A stretch of 64,000 nucleotides of DNA from Phragmitibacter flavus (GTDB lineage: Bacteria; Verrucomicrobiota; Verrucomicrobiia; Verrucomicrobiales; Verrucomicrobiaceae), in contig NZ_VAUV01000021.1 in the NCBI RefSeq assembly GCF_005780165.1, positions 17,566 to 81,565 on the forward strand, in the 5' to 3' direction. Under the pieces are notes generated by a model, which saw only the letters and a list, made by a program, of their open reading frames with translations, did not search any database and was not told the DNA's origin. Below are positions 57,352 through 64,000 of this stretch, one piece after another. A program made the translations under genes and the position numbers. How positions within the stretch are numbered: position 1 is the stretch's first letter; the number at the start of each line of letters is the position of its first letter.

Positions 57352-58605
57352 TTACTCGATGGAGTCGACCAAGGTATAGATGGCACCGTCCTGGGACATG
57401 AGGACGATTTCGCCGTTGGTGTCGGGGGAGATCATGGTGGGATTGAAGGGGTTTTCGGGGGTTTCGGGGCGACGGTAGATGACGAGGCGTTCGAGGATTT
57501 TTTGGGAGTCGGGATCGTAACGGAGGGCCCAAAGGGTGCCGGTGCCCCAGTCGCCGTGGATGAAGCAGCCTTGAAGATGGGGGAGGCGATCGCCGTGATA
57601 CATGAATCCGCCAGTGACGCTGATGCCTTCGGCATGGGTGTAGGCGTGGATGGGTTCTTCGAAGGTAAGGTTGGGGGCGTAGGGGGTGGTGTGGAAGGGG
57701 GCGGGGCGGGGGCCGTCGCGATCGCTCCAGCCGTAGTTGGCGCCTTTTTTGATGATGTTGACTTCTTCCCAGATGTCCTGGCCAACGTCGGCAAGCCAGA
57801 GGTCGCCGGTTTTTGAATCGAAGGAGAAACCCCAGGGGTTGCGGAGTCCGAGGGCCCAGATTTCGGGGCGGTATTCCTGTTTGTCGGCAAAGGGGTTGTC
57901 GGCGGGGATGCCGTAGGGGAGAGCACCGCTGCGGGTGTCGGGGTCGATGCGGAGCACTTTGCCGAGCAGGCTGAAGGGGTTTTGGGAGATACGATAGGGG
58001 TCGTCGCGCAGGCCGCCGTCGCCGATGGTGAGGTAGAGTTTTTTGTCGGGTCCAAAGGCGATGTTGCCGCCAAAGTGGTTGGCCATGATGTGGGGTTCCT
58101 GGAGGAGGGGTCGACGGGAGGTGGGGTCGCCACGGAAGATTTTGCCTTTTTGGGTGCGGAACTCGGCAAGCACGGTGCGGCGGGGGTTGATGTCGGAGTA
58201 AGAGAGGTAGAACTTGCCGTTTTTGGCGAAGTCGGGATGGAAGGCAAGGCCGTGGACGCCTTCTTCAAATTGGGTGACGTCTTTGAGGTTGGGTCGGAGG
58301 TCGAGGAATCGGGTGGCGGACCCGAGGATTTCGTCTTCGGGAAGGAGCCAGAGTTCGCCGCGTTGGAGGGCAAGGACGAGACGGGGTTTGTCGAGTGGCA
58401 TGATGGCCAGCGCGACGGGGCAGTCGAATTTTTGGCGGGGGTAGAGGCGCTGGAGTTTGAACTGGTCGGCGGCTTCGACGGTCGGGAAGGCGGGTTCCGG
58501 TAGCTGGGCGTGGGCGGCGGAGGGGAAAAGGTGGGAGAAGGCGAGGATGCCGACGGCGAGGGCCAGCACGGATGGGGCGATGGATTTGGGTTTGGCGGCT
58601 GGCAT
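57352..58605 (-). CDS. PQQ-dependent sugar dehydrogenase-like (GSDH family) secreted protein
   Basis: 417 aa from ATG 58605 (MPAAKPKSIAPSVLALAVGI, signal peptide to AHAQ). Glucose/sorbosone dehydrogenase propeller signatures are CPVALAIMPLDKPRLVLALQ, GVHGLAFHPDFAKNGKFYLS, NHFGGNIAFGPDKKLYLTIG, EIWALGLRNPWGFSFDSKTG, WLADVGQDIWEEVNIIKKGA and YGWSDRDG. By family it oxidises aldose sugars in the periplasm using PQQ. Whether this host makes PQQ cannot be seen here. Confidence 0.9.
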   Translation of the reverse strand: MPAAKPKSIAPSVLALAVGILAFSHLFPSAAHAQLPEPAFPTVEAADQFKLQRLYPRQKFDCPVALAIMPLDKPRLVLALQRGELWLLPEDEILGSATRFLDLRPNLKDVTQFEEGVHGLAFHPDFAKNGKFYLSYSDINPRRTVLAEFRTQKGKIFRGDPTSRRPLLQEPHIMANHFGGNIAFGPDKKLYLTIGDGGLRDDPYRISQNPFSLLGKVLRIDPDTRSGALPYGIPADNPFADKQEYRPEIWALGLRNPWGFSFDSKTGDLWLADVGQDIWEEVNIIKKGANYGWSDRDGPRPAPFHTTPYAPNLTFEEPIHAYTHAEGISVTGGFMYHGDRLPHLQGCFIHGDWGTGTLWALRYDPDSQKILERLVIYRRPETPENPFNPTMISPDTNGEIVLMSQDGAIYTLVDSIE

Positions 58606-58655
58606 GAGAGGGTGGGAAGCGGGGTTTATGCCATGTGGGGAGGGTTGTTCTTTTG

Positions 58656-58795
58656 CTCGTCCTCCTACTCCTACTCCTACTTGATCCGGATGATGAAAGA
58701 GGAGGAGGTGATGGGTAGTGAGATTTGAGGGAATTGGATGCGGAGGGAGGGGAGGAGTGCTGAGAGGGGAGGACGAGTAGGAGTAGGAGGACGAG
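58656..58795. repeat. CTC/GAG-rich inverted repeat between two genes
   Basis: CTCGTCCTCCTACTCCTAC (58656-58674) is the exact complement of 58777-58795. Both arms sit in CTACTC/GAGTAG microsatellite tracts about 100 bp apart. Confidence 0.75.
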
Positions 58796-58849
58796 GACGA
58801 GTTTTTGGTGAGACGATTTGAGTGGGTTTGGTGACGTGGGCGTTTTTCT

Positions 58850-60403
58850 TTAGCGTAATAGTTGGCGGGCGATGATGGCATCGATGGGATTAAAATCGTC
58901 GGTAAGCGCGCGTCCGTTTGCGGGAAGCTGATGAGGACGGAGACGCTGGTTGAGGAAACGGGATTCAATGCTGCCGGGGACATGGATGGTGTTTTCGACC
59001 CATGGCTTCCAATCTTTATTCGAAGCAACAAGGATCAAATTTTGAGCCTGGGTGAGGGGACCGCCGGTTTGGAAGACTTCGACGTGGGGAAAAACGCTGC
59101 GGACGGTGGCGAGGATGTCGGTGAGGAGTTCGGCTTTGGGACCCTCGGCGGCGCTGATGAGGTTCATCATGAAGACGCCGTCGGCAGTGAGGCGTTTCTG
59201 GGCGTCCTGGAAAAACTCGCGGGTGACAAGGTGGGCGGGGATGTGGCGGATGCCGTTGTAGGCGTCGCCGAAGATGAGGTCGTAGGAATGGGGGGTGGTT
59301 TGCAGGAAGCGGCGTCCGTCGGTGGCGTGGGCGTGGACGCGGGGGAAGTTGTTGAGGTTGAAGTATTGGCGTCCGACTTCGACGACGGCGGGGTCGATTT
59401 CGGCGACATCGGCATGGGTTTCAGGGCTGATCTGGGAGACTTCGGCGGGCATGCCAAAGGCTCCGGCTCCGATGAAGAGGGCGCGTTGGACTTTGAGGTC
59501 GGAGTTGAGCTGGACGAGTCGCCAGTAATTTTGGTAGTTGAGGGGCAGTCCGGGATGTTGGGTGTAGATGCCGCCTTCGAGGGTGCTGTCGAGATAGAGG
59601 GCGCGGGCGGGGCGACCGTTCATCGGTTCTTCCTTGACGCGGATGCGGTGGTAGAAACTTTCCTGTTGGTGGATGACGGCGGCGTCGGCTTTCTCGGAGG
59701 CGAACAGGCAGAGGGTCAGGGTGACGGCCGTGGCGGCGGCGTGTTTGGGGAGATTTTGGCGGAGGCGTCCGGCCATCCAGAAGGCGAGAAGGGCGAGGAG
59801 GGCGAGGGTGATGCCGCTGCCGATGAAGATGGCTTTGACGCCGAAGAGGGAGAGCAGCACGAAGCCGCAGAGGAAGGTGCCGATGAAGCTGCCGAGGGAA
59901 CCGAGCATACCGATGATGCCGGCGGCGGCACCGACGTGGCCTTCCCCGGAGGCTTGGGCGTAGAAGCGGATGCTGGCGGGGGAGACGGCACCTAGCAGGA
60001 TGCCGGGGATGGTGAACATGAAGAGGGAGATGAAGATGGGTCCGGCGATGAGGCCGCCGTTCGACATGGCGGGGCCGAGCAGGAATCCGATGGGAGGAAT
60101 GATGAAGGTGGATGCGGCGGCACCGGCGAGGAGCCAGCCGAGGAGGTCGGGTCGGGTGGTTTTGTCGGCAAGATGACCGCCGAGGACGGAGCCGACGCTG
60201 AGGGCGATGAGGACGACGCCGATGAGGGCGGTCCAAGTATAAATGCTGTTGCCGAAGTAGGGGGCGAGCAGTCGATTGGCGGTGATCTCGATGATCATGA
60301 TCGCGGCACCAGCACAGAAATTGATGAGGCCGAGGAGGGCGCGCTGGGGGGTGGGGACGAGCGTGGTTTCGGTTGCCGGAGCGGCGGGTTTGGATTTGGC
60401 CAT
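58850..60403 (-). CDS. Fused membrane / spermidine-synthase-like protein
   Basis: 517 aa. Residues 20-225 hold seven or more membrane helices (LLGLINFCAGAAIMIIEITA, YTWTALIGVVLIALSVGSVL, FMFTIPGILLGAVSPASIRF). Residues 260-517 form a Rossmann methyltransferase/spermidine-synthase-like domain (VQRALFIGAGAFGMPAEVSQ, DVAEIDPAVVEVGRQYFNLN, VHAHATDGRRFLQTTPHSYD, LIFGDAYNG). The order and motifs match the fused MFS/spermidine synthase family. The aminopropyl-acceptor role is inferred from family only. It is 13 bp after the FkbM gene. Confidence 0.9.
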   Translation of the reverse strand: MAKSKPAAPATETTLVPTPQRALLGLINFCAGAAIMIIEITANRLLAPYFGNSIYTWTALIGVVLIALSVGSVLGGHLADKTTRPDLLGWLLAGAAASTFIIPPIGFLLGPAMSNGGLIAGPIFISLFMFTIPGILLGAVSPASIRFYAQASGEGHVGAAAGIIGMLGSLGSFIGTFLCGFVLLSLFGVKAIFIGSGITLALLALLAFWMAGRLRQNLPKHAAATAVTLTLCLFASEKADAAVIHQQESFYHRIRVKEEPMNGRPARALYLDSTLEGGIYTQHPGLPLNYQNYWRLVQLNSDLKVQRALFIGAGAFGMPAEVSQISPETHADVAEIDPAVVEVGRQYFNLNNFPRVHAHATDGRRFLQTTPHSYDLIFGDAYNGIRHIPAHLVTREFFQDAQKRLTADGVFMMNLISAAEGPKAELLTDILATVRSVFPHVEVFQTGGPLTQAQNLILVASNKDWKPWVENTIHVPGSIESRFLNQRLRPHQLPANGRALTDDFNPIDAIIARQLLR

Positions 60404-60416
60404 GGAAAGAGCTTTT

Positions 60417-61364
60417 TTAGTAAAGGGGCGGGGAGCCGAGGAACTGGTGGATTTGTGCGGGGCGCATGCAGCGGCGCAGTTCGGCGGGGAGTTTGGCGGC
60501 GAGTTGTTTGAAGAAGGGTTCGCTGGGCGGGGCGAGGATGAGCATCTTCGGCTGTGCAGCGGCGATTTCGGAGGGGGTGAGTTTTTTTAAGGCGTAGAGG
60601 TCGTTGGGGGAAGGGAGGTTTTGCTGGGCGATGGCGAAGAGGTCGTATTTGGTGGTTTCGAGGAACTTTTGCAGACGCTCGATGGAGTTGGGTCGGTCAG
60701 GGGTGAGATTGAACTCGACGCAGAAAACGGGTTTGAATTGTTTGGCGATGCGCAGGGCACCTTCGAGAACGGCGATGTCGTGGCCTTCGGCGTCGATTTT
60801 GATGAGGGCGGGATGGACGTCGGGATGGGTGCGGCAGAAGTCGTCGAGGGTGGTGACTTCGACTTCGACGGCACCGGGAACATCGATGTTTTCGACGAGA
60901 TGGCTGTGGTCGGCATGACCGGCGATGTGGAGGGCACCGGGTCCGGTGAAGTTGGAGGCGGCTTGGGGGACGAGGCGGGCGTTGCCGGTGGCGATCAGAA
61001 CGGGGCTGAGGAAGACGTGGTGACCCTGGTCGGGTTCGAAGGCATAACTGCGGCGGACCAGCGGGGAGATGAGGGCGGTGTAATAACCGATGTTGGCACC
61101 GATGTCGATGAAGTCGCCGGGTTCGCCGTGTTCGGATTGTTGCTGGAGGTAGCTGGCGAGGATGTAGGCGGCGTTGCCGTCGACATTGCATTGGGAGATG
61201 TAGATGTCGCGGGCGAGTGGACTGGCGGACGGGAGGCCGAATTCGACGCCGGTGGGCAGAACGAAGCTGAGGTCGTTGCGGAAAATTTTGGTTTGCAGAC
61301 GCCAGGAGAATGCGCGTGTGAGGTAGCGCAGGTATCCGACTTCCTTGGCGTAGAATTTTGGCAT
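60417..61364 (-). CDS. FkbM-family SAM-dependent methyltransferase
   Basis: 315 aa. Methyltransf_21/FkbM landmarks are FIDIGANIGYYTALISPLVR, SYAFEPDQ, VEVTTLDDFCRTHPDVHPAL, IKIDAEGHDIAVLEGALR and FCVEFNLTPDRPNSIERLQK. Members methylate sugar or polyketide hydroxyls, often in surface glycans. It is in the same strand run as ParB, the lipoprotein and the spermidine-synthase-like gene. Confidence 0.92.
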   Translation of the reverse strand: MPKFYAKEVGYLRYLTRAFSWRLQTKIFRNDLSFVLPTGVEFGLPSASPLARDIYISQCNVDGNAAYILASYLQQQSEHGEPGDFIDIGANIGYYTALISPLVRRSYAFEPDQGHHVFLSPVLIATGNARLVPQAASNFTGPGALHIAGHADHSHLVENIDVPGAVEVEVTTLDDFCRTHPDVHPALIKIDAEGHDIAVLEGALRIAKQFKPVFCVEFNLTPDRPNSIERLQKFLETTKYDLFAIAQQNLPSPNDLYALKKLTPSEIAAAQPKMLILAPPSEPFFKQLAAKLPAELRRCMRPAQIHQFLGSPPLY

Positions 61365-61388
61365 GACGTGGGAGTGGCCGCGACCGGG

Positions 61389-61853
61389 CTACCCTCCATA
61401 AAACACGAGGCTCACAATCTTCCAGTCATTTCCGTCTCTTTTGAAGGTGAAAAGGTCGGTGCCGCGTTGTTGGGTGCTGCCTTTGGTGAGCAGCCAGGTG
61501 ACTTTTGCCTGGGCACCGATGTCGTCCATGAGGATGTCGGTCTGGACGGGAAACTCCTTCATGGGTTCGGCGGACTGGGCGTGGCTCATGCGCTGGCCGT
61601 GAAGGAAATCGGTGAGGTTCTGACTGGTGACCTGGCCGGATTTCTCGATGAAGAAGATGCGCGCCAGGGGATGGAAGCAGCGGCCGTAGGCCTCCATGTC
61701 GGGTTTGGACCAGGTGGCGAAATAGTGGTCGACGGCTTGTCGGACCTGGGGTTCGCTTGGATGAACGAGGGTGTTTTTTTTTGCCGTGCAGGCGGGGAGG
61801 GCCAGCAAAAGCAGAAGGAGGAGCAGGGCAAGTGGGTGGAGGCGGGCCTGCAT
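61389..61853 (-). CDS. NTF2-like lipoprotein
   Basis: 154 aa with a poly-Leu signal and lipobox (LLLLLALPAC, Cys22). The mature domain (VRQAVDHYFATWSKPDMEAY, LTDFLHGQRMSH, FTFKRDGNDWKIVSLVFYGG) has the cone-shaped NTF2/SnoaL-like pattern, in which the pocket may bind a small ligand. It is 3 bp from the stop of parB, so probably co-transcribed. Confidence 0.83.
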   Translation of the reverse strand: MQARLHPLALLLLLLLLALPACTAKKNTLVHPSEPQVRQAVDHYFATWSKPDMEAYGRCFHPLARIFFIEKSGQVTSQNLTDFLHGQRMSHAQSAEPMKEFPVQTDILMDDIGAQAKVTWLLTKGSTQQRGTDLFTFKRDGNDWKIVSLVFYGG

Positions 61854-61856
61854 GGT

Positions 61857-62756
61857 TCAACCTCCGAAATCTTCTTCGGTGACGCCCATCATGCTGAGGA
61901 GGCGGTTGAGATCGTCGACGCCGTAGTAGTCGATTTCGAGCCGGCCTTTTTTCTCGCCGTGATGGACGGTGATGGCGGTGGAGAAATGGCGGGTCATGCG
62001 CTGTTCCACGGCTTTGAGGGCTTGGAGAACATCGGCGGGAGTCTGTGGGGCCGACTTGGGGGCGGGCGGGTTGAGGATGCTGTCGACCAGTTTTTCAGTC
62101 GCGCGGACGGTGAGGCCTTTGCTGATGACGGTTTCGGCGGCGGCATTGATGTCGTCGGCGTTTTTCAGCGCGAGCAGGACCTTGGCGTGACCGGTGCTGA
62201 GTTTGCTGTCGCGGAGCAGACCCTGGACGTTGGTGGGGAGGTCGAGGAGCCGCATCGCGTTGGCGACGGTGGCGCGGTTTTTGCCGACGCGCTGGGCGAT
62301 GTCTTCCTGGCGGAGGCTGAACTCGCGGGCGAGGCGTTCGTAGGCCTGGGCTTCCTCAATCGGGTTGAGGTTTTCGCGCTGAAGGTTTTCGATGAGGGCA
62401 AGCTCGAGGACGTCCTTGTCGCTGGCGGTGCGGACGATGACGGGGACTTTTTCGAGGCCGAGTTCGCGGCTGGCGCGCCAGCGTCGTTCACCGGCGATGA
62501 GTTCGCATTTGCCGTTCACCATGCGCACGATGAGCGGCTGGATGATGCCGTGTTCGCGGATGGATTCCATGAGCTCGGTAAGGTGCTCGGCGGGGAAATC
62601 GCGACGGGGCTGGAAGGGGCTGGCGATGACGTCGTTGAGGGGAACCTGGCGCACGGCTTCGCCCGGGGCGGGTTGCGCAGCGAGGGGTGTCGCCGGCGTG
62701 TCTGCCTTCTTGATGAGGGCGCCGAGTCCTTTTCCGAGTGCCTGTTTGGTTGCCAT
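61857..62756 (-). CDS. parB: ParB chromosome-partitioning protein
   Basis: 299 aa from ATG 62756 (MATKQALGKGLGALIKKADT), the typical ParB N-terminus (KxxLGKGLxALI). The ParB/RepB/Spo0J nuclease-like domain has SPFQPRRDFPAEHLTELMES, GIIQPLIVR, CELIAGERRWRASRELGLEK and ALIENLQRENLNPIEEAQAY. A helix-turn-helix follows (FSLRQEDIAQRVGKNRATVA). It binds parS sites and CTP. No parA is adjacent here. No parS-like TGTTTCACGTGAAACA was noticed in the window. Confidence 0.95.
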   Translation of the reverse strand: MATKQALGKGLGALIKKADTPATPLAAQPAPGEAVRQVPLNDVIASPFQPRRDFPAEHLTELMESIREHGIIQPLIVRMVNGKCELIAGERRWRASRELGLEKVPVIVRTASDKDVLELALIENLQRENLNPIEEAQAYERLAREFSLRQEDIAQRVGKNRATVANAMRLLDLPTNVQGLLRDSKLSTGHAKVLLALKNADDINAAAETVISKGLTVRATEKLVDSILNPPAPKSAPQTPADVLQALKAVEQRMTRHFSTAITVHHGEKKGRLEIDYYGVDDLNRLLSMMGVTEEDFGG

Positions 62757-62845
62757 AGGGGGGATCAGACTAAAAGCGAACGGGCGGGAACGCAATGCAA
62801 ATGAAGGGGAGGGGCTGGGAAGAGGGGATCAGTATGAGGGAGGGT

Positions 62846-62933
62846 AACCACAGATGGACACAGATAAACACAGATGGATCAGGACGCCGAAGCTTGAGAA
62901 ATTATCTGTGGTTATCTGTGTCCATCTGTGGTT
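62846..62933. repeat. CCACAGATGGACACAGAT inverted repeat
   Basis: 30-bp arms 62846-62875 and 62904-62933 are complementary at 29 of 30 positions, with a 28-bp loop, between divergent parB and scpA. The core (ATCTGTGTCCATCTGTGG) is one of the widely dispersed palindromic repeats seen in many PVC and other genomes. Confidence 0.85.
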
Positions 62934-62953
62934 GATGAATTCAGTCTTGCGCG

Positions 62954-63769
62954 GTGGAGGGGTTCGACCTATTTGAGCGGGTGCAAAACGCTGAAGACGA
63001 CTACAAGGTTAAACTGGAAATTTTTGAGGGGCCGCTGGACCTGCTGCTTTATCTGATCAAGAAGGATGAGATCGACATTTACAATGTGTCGATCGAACGG
63101 ATCACGAGTCAGTATTTGAGTTACATTGAGACGTTCAAGGCATTGAACATTGAGCTGGCGAGCGAGTTCATCGTGATGGCGGCGAATTTGATGTATTTGA
63201 AGAGTCGCACGTTGCTGCCGCAAAATGTGCAGCCGCCTGAAGAGGATGCGGATGAGGAGGATCCACGTTGGGAACTGATTCGTCAGTTGGTGGAGTATAA
63301 GAAATTTAAGGATGCCGCGAGATTCTTAGGGCAGCGGGATTCAGAGGGGGCGGAGTTTTTTGCGGCGACGCCGGAGTTGCCGGATTTGACGGAGCCGGAG
63401 CAGGGGATGCCGCAGGTGGGGATTTTTGATTTGATCCGCGCCTTTCAGAAGGTGCTGAAGAAGTTCGAGGACACGCACACCTTGCGGGAGATTGTCGATG
63501 ACCGCTGGACGGTGAGTGACAAGATCGACCATTTGCTGAGTGTGATTCCGGTGGGCGGACGTGTGCAGTTTGAGACGTTGTTTACGGAAGCAACGAGCCG
63601 CAGTGAGGTGATCATTACCTTCCTGGCGATGCTGGAGTTGATGAAGCTGAATTTCCTCAAGATTGAACAGGAGAAGGTGCTGGGATTGATTACGGTGTTG
63701 AGGCCGGAGGACAAGCCGTTCACGGTGGTGCCGATGGATGTGATGGAAGGTGGGGAATACGGAGGGTGA
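62954..63769 (+). CDS. scpA: Segregation and condensation protein A
   Basis: 271 aa from a GTG at 62954 (no ATG lies before the conserved core). It opens YKVKLEIFEGPLDLLLYLIK then KDEIDIYNVSIERITSQYL and FIVMAANLMYLKSRTLLP, the kleisin N-terminal signature of ScpA. The C-terminal winged-helix region (VIITFLAMLELMKLNFLKIE) is intact. ScpA bridges the SMC dimer with ScpB and acts in chromosome condensation. The gene is divergent from parB. Confidence 0.95.
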   Translation: MEGFDLFERVQNAEDDYKVKLEIFEGPLDLLLYLIKKDEIDIYNVSIERITSQYLSYIETFKALNIELASEFIVMAANLMYLKSRTLLPQNVQPPEEDADEEDPRWELIRQLVEYKKFKDAARFLGQRDSEGAEFFAATPELPDLTEPEQGMPQVGIFDLIRAFQKVLKKFEDTHTLREIVDDRWTVSDKIDHLLSVIPVGGRVQFETLFTEATSRSEVIITFLAMLELMKLNFLKIEQEKVLGLITVLRPEDKPFTVVPMDVMEGGEYGG

Positions 63770-64000
63770 TGGGGAGTTCTTCGTTCTTGGTTCTTGGTTG
63801 TGGAGTGAGTATTTGGCCGCGATCGGACTTAGACAACGCTCAGGAGGTGAGTGAGGGGGGTTGGCCGACGATACCAGACTGTGTAAAAAGCCCATTCCAT
63901 CCGTTGATGGCCCGTCAATGGGTGCGCAATGGCCAACAAGGGAGGCCTTTCCTTGATCTGCGTGACCTTCTCTTGATGACTTGCTCGCTTGTCTTCTAAC
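63770..64000. other. Gene-free end of window
   Basis: The only open frame (63766-63999) is interrupted by the window edge and its product looks like no known family. No repeat or RNA gene was seen. It could be the start of a feature cut by the window edge. Confidence 0.4.

Overview
The window looks like chromosomal DNA from a verrucomicrobium (PVC superphylum). Several independent features point that way: two proteins with PEP-CTERM sorting tails (one an autotransporter-strand repeat protein); the paired secreted families DUF1501 + DUF1549/DUF1553 and DUF1552 + DUF1587/1592/1588/1585; a giant PVC-type haem-binding dehydrogenase fused to a DUF1080 domain; SHD1 and FecR domains; Tat-exported Gfo/Idh/MocA enzymes; and GC-rich coding DNA that leaves long antisense open frames. 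No rRNA, tRNA, CRISPR array or complete insertion sequence was seen.

Layout. 0.3-8.3 kb (+): PEP-CTERM beta-strand protein, a secreted 358-aa protein, a membrane-anchored repeat protein and a multidomain alginate-lyase-like protein, followed by a perfect heptamer minisatellite and a decayed ricin-lectin remnant. 8.9-12.4 kb (-): DUF1501/DUF1549-DUF1553 pair. 12.5-15.2 kb (+): TonB-like anchored protein and a paralogue of the 358-aa protein. 15.2-20.4 kb (-): panC and the 1441-aa haem dehydrogenase. 20.7-27.8 kb: TerB-like protein, an AlbA_2/ParA-type ATPase pair, queA, an SDR oxidoreductase and a PfkB sugar kinase (probable uronate/KDG catabolism, which would fit the alginate lyase). 28.3-34.8 kb: DUF3494 ice-binding-like PEP-CTERM protein, then a divergent FecR/outer-membrane-barrel and CHASE2-adenylate-cyclase unit. 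34.9-36.6 kb: lipoprotein, cobalamin adenosyltransferase and a small protein. 36.7-36.9 kb: a 201-bp near-perfect dyad element. 37-40.4 kb: membrane and SH3-like proteins, a VapBC pair and an unpartnered antitoxin. 40.6-46.1 kb (-): DUF1552, DUF1592-type and Gfo/Idh/MocA proteins. 46.3-49.7 kb: DUF2071, a CPXCG small protein, GlcD and a second VapBC. 49.7-57.2 kb (-): a type VII secretion-like locus, with an EssC-like FtsK/SpoIIIE ATPase, a small membrane protein, two WXG100-like proteins with W-x-D in place of W-x-G, a coiled-coil protein, and DUF445. 57.4-62.8 kb (-): PQQ-type sugar dehydrogenase, spermidine-synthase-like membrane protein, FkbM methyltransferase, NTF2-like lipoprotein and ParB. 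63-63.8 kb (+): ScpA.

The most interesting system is the type VII-like locus at 49.7-55.9 kb. Its two tiny helical proteins share identical W-x-D/F/F spacing, and its large ATPase has a long coiled-coil head, two membrane segments and three ATPase-like modules of which only the middle one keeps Walker A. The second theme is repeat biology. Heptanucleotide tandem repeats of unrelated sequence recur across the window, and one type, TTTATCC/TTCATCC on the coding strand, sits 5-10 nt upstream of five start codons. There are also twin hairpins with compensatory stem changes, a dispersed GCGAAG/CTTCGC hairpin, and a large palindrome.

All family assignments come from reading motifs by eye. Starts were often moved inward from the longest open frame to where a signal peptide or family N-terminus begins, because clear Shine-Dalgarno sequences are rare here.
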